DNA of 10,060 nt from Candidatus Daviesbacteria bacterium RIFCSPLOWO2_02_FULL_41_8 (GTDB lineage: Bacteria; Patescibacteriota; Microgenomatia; Daviesbacterales; UBA10151). The stretch covers positions 459-10,518 of the forward strand of contig MFDZ01000010.1 in NCBI GenBank assembly GCA_001777455.1, written 5' to 3'. The translations under genes were made by a program, and so were the position numbers. The notes beneath the pieces are model-generated. The model was not told where the DNA came from and ran no database searches. It saw only the letters and a program-made list of their open reading frames with translations. Of this stretch, positions 1-5,214 are shown in pieces (position 1 is the first letter of the stretch; each line of letters starts with the position of its first letter).

Positions 1-112
1 GTGAATAAGACAAACTGGCCGAAAGGCCGTATAAAACCACTCCCAATATGATTAGCACCAAGGTCCGCTGAATATTTGTTAACCCTGCAAATATACTAAT
101 TATCTTTTTCAT
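1..112 (-). CDS. N-terminus of a membrane-anchored protein, cut by the window edge
   Basis: Reading the minus strand from the ATG at 112 gives 37 open codons before the window ends. The peptide begins MKKIISIFAGLTNIQRT and continues with a hydrophobic run (LVLIILGVVLYGL) of one membrane span or uncleaved signal anchor, so the missing remainder is probably outside the cytoplasm. The ATG lies inside the end of the DUF4446 gene (17-nt overlap), and only a weak purine stretch (AAAAGAA) precedes it, which suggests translational coupling to DUF4446. The visible part has no diagnostic motif, so I cannot name the family. The overlap and membrane anchor make it a real gene rather than a chance frame. 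Confidence 0.6.
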   Translation of the reverse strand, partial: MKKIISIFAGLTNIQRTLVLIILGVVLYGLSASLSYS

Positions 113-584
113 ATTCTTTTGTCATTGTGTTTTTTATTACCAATTCCTCTTCTTTAGACAACTCCTGTTTTTTTGCCTTCCCGGACACTATTTCCTTGCC
201 AAATACTCTTGTTCCGGATCTGGCGTGTAAACTGGTTATTACAATCCCTGATCCGCTATTATCCAGCAAGCATACTGAAAAACTAATATTCCCGCCCGTA
301 TCATTATACGGATTAAATCTTAGTAACCCCACCCGCTGTATATGTTTTAATCCCCGGCTTTGCACTTCCTTCAGCTTGCTCTCTATACCCGCTATATCCC
401 CTTTAAAGCTTTCTACTGTCCTTATTATCTCTTCGAACTTCTTCCTAATATCTCTTTCTCCGGACTGGGGAAAAAGCGATCTCAGAAACTTATTTTGTTT
501 CCAGATTAAAAAACTCAAAATTCCCAACCAAATAAAAACTGCCGTCACAGCCAGTCCAGCGAAGACGGACCAATCCGAATACAT
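96..584 (-). CDS. DUF4446 family membrane-anchored protein
   Basis: 162 residues. Residues 7-28 form one membrane helix with a short N-terminus outside or inside; residues about 42-75 are charged and likely coiled coil; residues 80-135 are the conserved DUF4446 core, seen as HIQRVGLLRFNPYNDTGGN, then SFSVCLLDNSGSGIVIT and ARSGTRVFGKEI. The end is lysine/glutamate rich. This is the whole usual length of the family, which is found in Firmicutes and CPR bacteria and has no established biochemical role. The start at 584 is supported by a near-consensus promoter just upstream (598-626). The stop (TAG at 96-98) overlaps the next gene's start, so the two form one transcription unit. Family recognition is by memory of the conserved block; function is unknown. 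Confidence 0.88.
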   Translation of the reverse strand: MYSDWSVFAGLAVTAVFIWLGILSFLIWKQNKFLRSLFPQSGERDIRKKFEEIIRTVESFKGDIAGIESKLKEVQSRGLKHIQRVGLLRFNPYNDTGGNISFSVCLLDNSGSGIVITSLHARSGTRVFGKEIVSGKAKKQELSKEEELVIKNTMTKEYEKDN

Positions 585-597
585 AAGTTACTCTTTA

Positions 598-626
598 AAT
601 ATACTTTACGGGTATGAATCTGTCAA
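598..626 (-). promoter_or_regulatory. Promoter of the DUF4446 unit
   Basis: On the minus strand a perfect -35 TTGACA (626-621) is followed by a 17-nt spacer and a -10 TATATT (603-598). Initiation 7-8 nt after the -10 box would leave only about 6 nt of leader before the ATG at 584. This is the best sigma-70-like promoter in the window. Confidence 0.75.
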
Positions 627-660
627 CAGTAGGTTTTTTAAATCGTCAATCCTATAATTT

Positions 661-717
661 TACGCTCACTTGGTGCTTGACAGGCTCACTGTATCGTGCT
701 AGGCTCAACTGAGCGTA
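661..717. repeat. Inverted repeat enclosing a promoter; possible operator
   Basis: TACGCTCACTTG (661-672) and CAACTGAGCGTA (706-717) are reverse complements with one mismatch. The core GCTCA also recurs in direct orientation at 664, 684 and 703, close to two helical turns apart, and inverted at 710. The candidate promoter of the downstream small gene lies between the arms. Regulator binding is an inference. Confidence 0.5.
677..705 (+). promoter_or_regulatory. Candidate promoter of the small-protein/DUF5679 unit
   Basis: TTGACA (677-682), 17-nt spacer, then an extended -10 TGcTAGGCT (697-705). The -35 is perfect and the -10 is poor (three consensus bases). A TATAAT at 653-658 without a good -35 is an alternative. 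Either would give a leader of tens of bases before the ATG at 733, with a weak AGGA at 717-720. Confidence 0.45.
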
Positions 718-732
718 GGATTTCAATCTAGC

Positions 733-1065
733 ATGGCTATCCAACAAACTAAGAAACAATCAGATTTGGAAAAACGCCTCACGTTACTCCGCAGACAAGT
801 CTATGGTAAGGAGTCAGTAGTAAGTAGTAAGCATAGCTTTCCTTCTGCTGGCGCAGAACGTAAGTATCATGTAGCTAGGGAGGACAAAGCATTAGAAAAT
901 TCCCATACTACCAGCTACCAGCTACCAGCTACCAATTCCTCTGATCTGACCTACCTTCACCAGGATTTACTAAAGATCTTAATCTTTTCTACCTTTGCAA
1001 TAGGCGCACAAATAATACTTTTTTTTCTTTTGAGGAATCATATTTTGAATATTAATTTTCTTTGA
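733..1065 (+). CDS. Small one-helix membrane protein, uncharacterised
   Basis: 110 residues in three parts. Residues 1-25 are basic and likely helical (SDLEKRLTLLRRQVYG). Residues about 26-70 are low-complexity, polar and encoded by DNA containing opposed 7-bp repeats and a hairpin. Residues 75-101 carry the motif LHQDLLKILIFSTFAIGAQ and end in a hydrophobic helix, giving a C-terminal membrane anchor. The stop (1063-1065) directly precedes the ribosome binding site of DUF5679, so the two genes are co-transcribed. I recall shorter proteins of this build next to DUF5679 in CPR genomes, but there is no known function. The ATG at 733 has only a weak AGGA upstream. The middle section is probably a repeat insertion and not part of the ancestral fold. 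Confidence 0.72.
   Translation: MAIQQTKKQSDLEKRLTLLRRQVYGKESVVSSKHSFPSAGAERKYHVAREDKALENSHTTSYQLPATNSSDLTYLHQDLLKILIFSTFAIGAQIILFFLLRNHILNINFL
810..939. repeat. Opposed heptamer arrays with a central hairpin, inside a gene
   Basis: The left array has two copies of AGTAGTA (816-829). The right array has nearly four copies of CTACCAG (908-934); read on the other strand it is CTGGTAG, so both arrays share a GTAG-containing 7-bp unit in opposite orientation. The flanks GGAGT (810-814) and ATTCC (935-939) also roughly mirror each other. Between them is a perfect hairpin, TTCTGC (843-848), loop TGGC, GCAGAA (853-858). The reading frame stays open throughout. Confidence 0.6.
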
Positions 1066-1074
1066 AAGGGGGTG
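1066..1074 (+). promoter_or_regulatory. Strong Shine-Dalgarno site of the DUF5679 gene
   Basis: AAGGGGGTG begins at the base after the previous stop codon and ends 9 nt before the ATG at 1084. AGGGGGTG can pair with the 16S tail CACCUCCU over eight positions with one G-U. It is the clearest ribosome binding site in the window and fixes the start of this very short gene. Confidence 0.85.
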
Positions 1075-1083
1075 AAAAAAGTT

Positions 1084-1224
1084 ATGGCACAAATGTATTG
1101 CGTTAAATGCCGCCAAAAAAGAGATGCTGAAAATGTACAGGAAGTTACTATGAAAAATGGTAAAAAAGCCTCAAAAGGCACTTGTCCTGTTTGCAGCACT
1201 TCAATGTTTAGAATTGGTGGGTAA
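1084..1224 (+). CDS. DUF5679 zinc-ribbon miniprotein
   Basis: 46 residues, beginning MAQMYCVKCRQKRDAENVQE and ending GTCPVCSTSMFRIGG. Two CxxC pairs (Cys6/Cys9 in YCVKC and Cys34/Cys37 in TCPVC) form a four-cysteine zinc ribbon, and the VTMKNGKKASKGTCPVC arrangement is that of DUF5679. Such proteins presumably bind zinc; their partner, nucleic acid or protein, is not established. The near-consensus ribosome binding site immediately after the upstream gene, plus family recognition, make this a confident gene despite its size. It is the last gene of its unit and is followed by several hairpins and a terminator. There is no truncation: both cysteine pairs and the usual FRIG ending are present. 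Confidence 0.9.
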   Translation: MAQMYCVKCRQKRDAENVQEVTMKNGKKASKGTCPVCSTSMFRIGG

Positions 1225-1299
1225 AATTGTCTAAATGACAATTTTACGGGTTACTTCCTTTATCAAGCGGAGCGATACCATAAAATAAAGAGGTAACCC
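1221..1299 (+). other. Two back-to-back hairpins after DUF5679
   Basis: Hairpin one: GTAAAATTGTC (1221-1231), loop TAAAT, GACAATTTTAC (1237-1247), a perfect 11-bp stem that includes the stop codon of DUF5679. Hairpin two starts at the next base: GGGTTACTTC (1248-1257) against GAGGTAACCC (1290-1299), extended by TTTAT/ATAAA past a bulged C, with an apical loop of about 20 nt containing CAAGCGGAGCGATACCAT. Neither is followed by a T-run, so they are not simple terminators. No known RNA family was recognised. Confidence 0.55.
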
Positions 1300-1308
1300 A
1301 GGATGTTC

Positions 1309-1324
1309 TGGTGAACGTTCACCA
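1309..1324. repeat. 16-bp perfect palindrome
   Basis: TGGTGAACGTTCACCA is a perfect inverted repeat with no loop, which favours a dimeric DNA-binding protein site over an RNA hairpin. It lies between two converging genes, not at a visible promoter, so its role is unclear. Confidence 0.5.
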
Positions 1325-1327
1325 TTT

Positions 1328-1376
1328 CGAAAAATCCCACGTAATTCGGCTCTGCTGAGTGAAATGGGATTTTTCG
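1328..1376. terminator. Bidirectional terminator between DUF5679 and the beta-propeller gene
   Basis: CGAAAAATCCCA (1328-1339) and TGGGATTTTTCG (1365-1376) form a perfect 12-bp stem around a 25-nt loop. The A-run on one arm and T-run on the other give a U-rich 3' side in both directions, suiting the convergent genes on either side. The minus-strand gene stops only 7 nt away (1383). Confidence 0.75.
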
Positions 1377-1382
1377 TGGAAT

Positions 1383-3458
1383 TCAAAAAGTTAGGGTGCC
1401 GGCAATTTCCCAGGTTTTCTCATCAACCACCACAATCTTATCTTCACCGACGATATACAAATAATCATTTATATACACCGCTCTTTTTGCCATAGTCTCG
1501 CTGATCGCCTTTTTCAAAACAAATTTATCGCCCTCATAAGATATGATATAGCCGCCTTTGTTGCCGGGGATAAATAGTACTTTGTGTTTGCCGTCTTGCA
1601 AAAAAGCGTGATGCGTACTTAGAGCTTCCGACCAATATTCATCCAGAATATATTTATCAATTTCCGCCGGACTTTCTGCTACCGTCACATCAAACAAAGA
1701 TAACTTTACCTGTGACCCTTCTTTGCCGACCCCTAAAATCCTGTTCGGGGAAAGCGGGTGCAGATAGGATGAATAACCGGGTATTTTTAGCTCACCTTTA
1801 ACTTGGGGGGATTTTGGATTTGATAAATCTAAAACATAAAAAGGATCTGTCTGCTTAAATGTTACGATATAACCTTTATCTCCCAAAAACCGGGCGGAAT
1901 AAACTCTCTCACCTTTGCCTAAATTCAAAACCGAACCGGAAATATTTAAATTATTGTCCAATGTATAAATATCATTAGCGCTATCGGATGAATTGAACAC
2001 GCCTCCCCCGACTGTTGTTGCCACTCTTAAATAACCGTTATGCTCATCCAGGGAGAATTGATTAAGCAGTCTCCCCGGAACCACACCGGTGGCAGTAATC
2101 TTAATATCGTCCAGGCCAATTTTGGCAATGCCGGTTTTTTCAAATTCCCTAAGATGCTCTTTAGAGTAGTCCTTCATCCGGTTGGTCATTTCGTTTTGCA
2201 TCTTCAAACGTTCGTTCTCATCCAGGGAAGAATAAAAACGCTCAAGAATTACCATTAATTCAGTCAATTTGGCTTGATTGCTTATATCCAGATTTTGTAG
2301 CTCTGCCAGTTTTTTCAAAACTTCGGCCGAAATTAAATCCTTCCCTTTTTCATTAAAAAATCCATACATTAACTTAATCTGATCAATCTCATAAGTGTAA
2401 GAAATATAAATAGCCTTATTGGACATATAAATAATTGTACTGCCGGAAGACCCCACTACTGAAGTGAATTTTTCCACTTTTCCATCACCGGGATTAATAA
2501 TTGAAGCCGTATAGGTTACATCAGCCGGGATAATTGTGGAGGGATGATAAATTTCAGCACAATTTATTGACAGCGGTGTCTGTCCGGAAGTTAAAGGAGT
2601 TAGCGGACAGGGACGGGAAGAATTAATTCCGGTTTGAGTAATTAAATAAATTTTATCCTGAAAAAGACGGGCGGTAGTTAGTTGACTTTGACTATCTAAA
2701 TCTATTTTCCAGATTTCTTTCGGAGAGGCGGGGTCTTTCACATCAAAACCAAAAATAGCCCGGTCCGTAAAAACCACTAATATATCTTTAACTAAAAGCA
2801 TTTGGCCGTTTTTTTCAATATTTCCCAAAACAGCCATCTTGTCAGCCGGCAGAGAATTTATTATTTTAAGTCTGCCCTGCGGCAGCTCATACGGCGGAAT
2901 CACACTCGTGTTTCCCATTATCCTGACAGCAGGCGCGGGATAATATTGATTTTCTGAGGAAAAAAATAAACTTTTACCGTCTGTTTTTAAAATATCCGGC
3001 TCGTCTATGCCTTTTACCTGTACATTAGTTTCAGATACTCTTTCAGGAGCTCCTCCTCCGGCCTGCGGTAAAGACTGCGTCTCCATCACAGCGCCGATAT
3101 TCGCCCCCGGTACAGCTCTGATCCTATTTTCTAAAACAGAACTGCCAAAATAAGCCCCGGAAGTTGATCTGTTATTGCCTTCACTTAAATAACTTTTGAA
3201 ATCCGCCTCGGAGGTAAACTTTGTCAAAACAGTTTCTTTTTTGTCTATTGTTGTATTAAGAATCGTTTCCGGTGCAGGAGATGCCGGCACAACAGGTTTA
3301 TTAAGTTGTAGTAGATTGATTTTAAATTGAAAAATTAATAAATAAACAATTGCGGTTAATACTGCAATTATCAAAAAAATGATTATCCATTTCAAAGGAG
3401 GCTTTTTTGTTTCCTCCGGGGTTAACTGAGTATTTGCAACAGGTTGCTGACTATCCAT
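1383..3458 (-). CDS. Secreted, membrane-anchored beta-propeller domain protein (PF09826/COG4880 type)
   Basis: 691 residues. A proline-rich cytoplasmic tail of about 22 residues precedes one membrane helix (24-45), so the rest is extracytoplasmic. A low-complexity linker follows (about 50-75), then the family hallmark at 143-164: ETNVQVKGIDEPDILKTDGK, the first propeller strands. Several repeated strand units with YILDxxxNxxISG-like patterns follow, and near the C-terminus comes HHAFLQDGKHKVLFIPGN (616-633), another conserved block of this family. Members are distant relatives of WD-40 propellers with unknown ligands, found in archaea and bacteria. A helical insert rich in charged residues (about 385-445) interrupts the propeller. 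The gene has its own promoter (3466-3471) and shares a bidirectional terminator with DUF5679. Surface binding or adhesion is only an inference. Confidence 0.88.
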   Translation of the reverse strand: MDSQQPVANTQLTPEETKKPPLKWIIIFLIIAVLTAIVYLLIFQFKINLLQLNKPVVPASPAPETILNTTIDKKETVLTKFTSEADFKSYLSEGNNRSTSGAYFGSSVLENRIRAVPGANIGAVMETQSLPQAGGGAPERVSETNVQVKGIDEPDILKTDGKSLFFSSENQYYPAPAVRIMGNTSVIPPYELPQGRLKIINSLPADKMAVLGNIEKNGQMLLVKDILVVFTDRAIFGFDVKDPASPKEIWKIDLDSQSQLTTARLFQDKIYLITQTGINSSRPCPLTPLTSGQTPLSINCAEIYHPSTIIPADVTYTASIINPGDGKVEKFTSVVGSSGSTIIYMSNKAIYISYTYEIDQIKLMYGFFNEKGKDLISAEVLKKLAELQNLDISNQAKLTELMVILERFYSSLDENERLKMQNEMTNRMKDYSKEHLREFEKTGIAKIGLDDIKITATGVVPGRLLNQFSLDEHNGYLRVATTVGGGVFNSSDSANDIYTLDNNLNISGSVLNLGKGERVYSARFLGDKGYIVTFKQTDPFYVLDLSNPKSPQVKGELKIPGYSSYLHPLSPNRILGVGKEGSQVKLSLFDVTVAESPAEIDKYILDEYWSEALSTHHAFLQDGKHKVLFIPGNKGGYIISYEGDKFVLKKAISETMAKRAVYINDYLYIVGEDKIVVVDEKTWEIAGTLTF

Positions 3459-3465
3459 CTTCTAT

Positions 3466-3475
3466 ATAATACCAG
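3466..3475 (-). promoter_or_regulatory. Extended -10 box of the beta-propeller gene
   Basis: Minus-strand TGgTATTAT (3474-3466) is an extended -10 element with no good -35. Only 7 nt separate it from the ATG at 3458, so the transcript would begin at or within 1-2 nt of the start codon. The AGAAG before the ATG is too close to work as a leader ribosome site if this box is used. Confidence 0.5.
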
Positions 3476-3569
3476 AAAATTCCGCATGAAACCAAATTAA
3501 ATTGAAGTTGCAATTTGGCAATGGCAAAAAAATGAATAATTCAAAATCCGCGAAAAATAACTGAGTAGT

Positions 3570-4799
3570 TTATTTTAATACCATCTCGTGTTTCCTTACT
3601 CTCATATAAATTGGTATCAGCAAAAATAGCAGTAATCCCGCTATGAACCAGGAGGTTTGAATCGAATAATTCTTTGCCACCAGGCCAAAGATTACTAATC
3701 CCACACCGGCTCCTACTTTCCCCATCATTGAATTAAATGATAAAACCGTAGCTCTTTGTTCACCGGGGATATATTTGTTTAAGTATGATTTCTGGACAGG
3801 ATTCAACATGCCTCTGCCAAGCTCATATATTAGAAAACTTACCAGGGCAACAGCAAATAAATTAGACATTGATGAAGATAATACCGCAATAGCCAAAACT
3901 AAACTCGTTAATATCAAAATCCAAAAATAAGTCTTCTCCTTCTTTAGTAGCCCCCTCACAGTAAAACTTCCCAGCATCATAAACGCACTCATAAGTGCCC
4001 AGATCCAGCCCATCAACCAGATTTTATCTCCCGCCAGTGTATTCAGCCGGGGTGACCAATACATATTAAGCGGCTGAAAAGCCAGCGTTGCCAAAACAGT
4101 AGAAATAATCAGCCAGAGTACGACTTTATGTTTAACTCCGTAAGTAATGCTGTCTTTGGCAACTTTACCCATTTGGAATATGCCGCCCACTAAATTAAGG
4201 GCTTTTCTTCGGACAAAATTTTCTCTTATAAAAAATATAGAAACAAATAGCGACAATAACGCTACTGCCGCACCTGCCCCAAAAGGCAGAGCCAAACTTA
4301 CAGAACCGATGTATGCGCCGATTAACCCGGCAAAAAGAGTAGCCAGCTTAGAAATTATTTCAGCGTGGGAAAAAATAAAATCAACTCTATCTGAGGAACC
4401 TTTACTTTCTAGTGAATCTACCAGCCAGGCATCCAAGGCGCCTGATGCAAAAGTAAAGGCTAGTGCCGCAATCACCTCTGCCACAATAAACATTGTTATG
4501 TTTGACGATACAAAATAAATGAAAAGAGCTATGATAAGAAAAGTACTGCTTAATATTACCGACTTTTTTCTGCCAAAATAATCTGCATATGCGCCTGTCG
4601 GAATTTCAAAAATAAAAATCCCAATCATAAAGGCTAAGTTAACAAGCATTACTTGAAATAGATCCAAACCTTTACTGAGCAGGAATAAAACATAGGTGGC
4701 AAAAGTTAACCCTGCTGCAAATTCAAAAAGAAATGTCAGTAAGTAATATACCGATTCAGTATCTTTGGAACGGAATTTCTTTAAAACAAAATTATTCAT
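3570..4799 (-). CDS. Major facilitator superfamily (MFS) transporter
   Basis: 409 residues, the usual length for a 12-helix MFS permease. Hydrophobic helices run through the protein, beginning at about residues 17-41 and 47-68. The MFS signature between helices 2 and 3 is clear at 69-80 (GAYADYFGRKKS), preceded by FEIPTG. A charged cytoplasmic loop of the type between helices 6 and 7 lies at about 192-222, and a second half-repeat follows from about 228. The substrate cannot be read from sequence. The overall style (short loops, IPTGAYAD) resembles uncharacterised drug or metabolite exporters found in CPR genomes. It lies 111 bp upstream of the beta-propeller gene on the same strand; each has its own candidate promoter, so co-transcription is possible but not required. 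No convincing terminator was seen after its stop. Confidence 0.88.
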   Translation of the reverse strand: MNNFVLKKFRSKDTESVYYLLTFLFEFAAGLTFATYVLFLLSKGLDLFQVMLVNLAFMIGIFIFEIPTGAYADYFGRKKSVILSSTFLIIALFIYFVSSNITMFIVAEVIAALAFTFASGALDAWLVDSLESKGSSDRVDFIFSHAEIISKLATLFAGLIGAYIGSVSLALPFGAGAAVALLSLFVSIFFIRENFVRRKALNLVGGIFQMGKVAKDSITYGVKHKVVLWLIISTVLATLAFQPLNMYWSPRLNTLAGDKIWLMGWIWALMSAFMMLGSFTVRGLLKKEKTYFWILILTSLVLAIAVLSSSMSNLFAVALVSFLIYELGRGMLNPVQKSYLNKYIPGEQRATVLSFNSMMGKVGAGVGLVIFGLVAKNYSIQTSWFIAGLLLFLLIPIYMRVRKHEMVLK

Positions 4800-4806
4800 A
4801 ATATGT

Positions 4807-4834
4807 GATATATCTCATGCGGAAAGTATATCAA
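4807..4834 (-). promoter_or_regulatory. Promoter of the MFS gene
   Basis: Minus-strand -35 TTGATA (4834-4829), 16-nt spacer, -10 TATATC (4812-4807). Only 7 nt lie between the -10 and the ATG at 4799, so the message would have essentially no leader. Confidence 0.55.
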
Positions 4835-5034
4835 GAAGATATAGTCTCGTATACTGGAACTCCAATAAAAGCCTGGTAATTAAGATTTTTGGGGTTACTT
4901 AAATCCAGACAAACGTCCACCCTTGGGGTGGAATTGTATTGACACCTGCGGATATTTTAATCGGTATTGGTGCAGAGAGTGTTAAAAAATTTTCAATGAG
5001 GCAACAGGGGGAACCGGAAACTGACACCACGAAT

Positions 5035-5100
5035 AGTGGAGAATTTCCGAGGGGGTGAGCCCCCGTTAACGAAATTGGAAATTTTAGCTCGAACACCACT
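5035..5100. repeat. Nested three-layer inverted repeat
   Basis: Working outward from a TGAG loop (5056-5059): GGGGG (5051-5055) pairs CCCCC (5060-5064); AATTTCC (5042-5048) pairs GGAAATT (5077-5083); AGTGG (5035-5039) pairs CCACT (5096-5100). The spacers on the right are longer, giving asymmetric internal loops. No T-run or gene is attached. The nested order is unlikely by chance in AT-rich spacer DNA and points to a small non-autonomous repeat element or a structured RNA. Confidence 0.5.
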
Positions 5101-5114
5101 GCCGAAACTTTTAC

Positions 5115-5138
5115 CACACTTTTGGTTACAAAAGTGTG
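5115..5138. repeat. Perfect 10-bp stem hairpin
   Basis: CACACTTTTG (5115-5124), loop GTTA, CAAAAGTGTG (5129-5138). There is no flanking T-run on either strand, so it is not an obvious terminator. Confidence 0.55.
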
Positions 5139-5164
5139 AAGAACACATGTTAAGGAATAAACAA

Positions 5165-5195
5165 GATTGCCACGTCGCTTTGCTCCTCGCAATGA
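5165..5195. repeat. GATTGCC...GCAATGAC palindromic repeat
   Basis: The 31-bp segment starts GATTGCCACGTCGC and ends CTCCTCGCAATGAC, with ATTGC/GCAAT as outer arms. From memory, near-identical sequences are dispersed intergenic repeats in many unrelated bacterial genomes. It begins 20 bp past the yifB stop. On the minus strand the hairpin is followed by CTTGTTTATT, so it may also end yifB transcription. Confidence 0.6.
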
Positions 5196-5214
5196 CAGAG
5201 GAACGGAAAAGGTT

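Larger units (their letters stand above)
4800..5214. other. Gene-free gap rich in palindromic repeats
   Basis: About 415 bp between the MFS gene start and the yifB stop. The only open frames are short, lack ribosome sites and run across palindromes, so no gene is called. The stretch holds a 6-bp stem hairpin CCACCC-TTG-GGGTGG (4917-4931), a nested inverted repeat (5035-5100), a 10-bp stem hairpin (5115-5138) and a repeat ending in GCAATGAC (5165-5195). The minus frame ending at 4899 closes with IPPQGWTFVWI, which could be the remnant of a surface-protein C-terminus, but this is weak. Confidence 0.5.

Noticed and set aside
17..28. GGCC-GAAA-GGCC hairpin near the left edge
   Set aside because: Only a 4-bp stem inside the coding frame of the partial gene; easily due to chance.
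127..657. Plus-strand open frame of 176 codons
   Set aside because: Antisense shadow of the DUF4446 gene, which has recognisable family motifs and a strong promoter; the shadow runs through that promoter and has no ribosome site.
1038..1241. Minus-strand open frame of 67 codons
   Set aside because: Antisense to the well-supported DUF5679 gene and its ribosome site.
3459..3569. Spacer between the MFS and beta-propeller genes with CCAAATT/AATTTGG arms (3492-3518)
   Set aside because: Seven-bp arms in AT-rich DNA with no T-run or gene; not distinguishable from chance.
4939..4967. TTGACA in the palindrome-rich gap as a promoter
   Set aside because: No -10-like box at 16-18 nt and no gene downstream on that strand.
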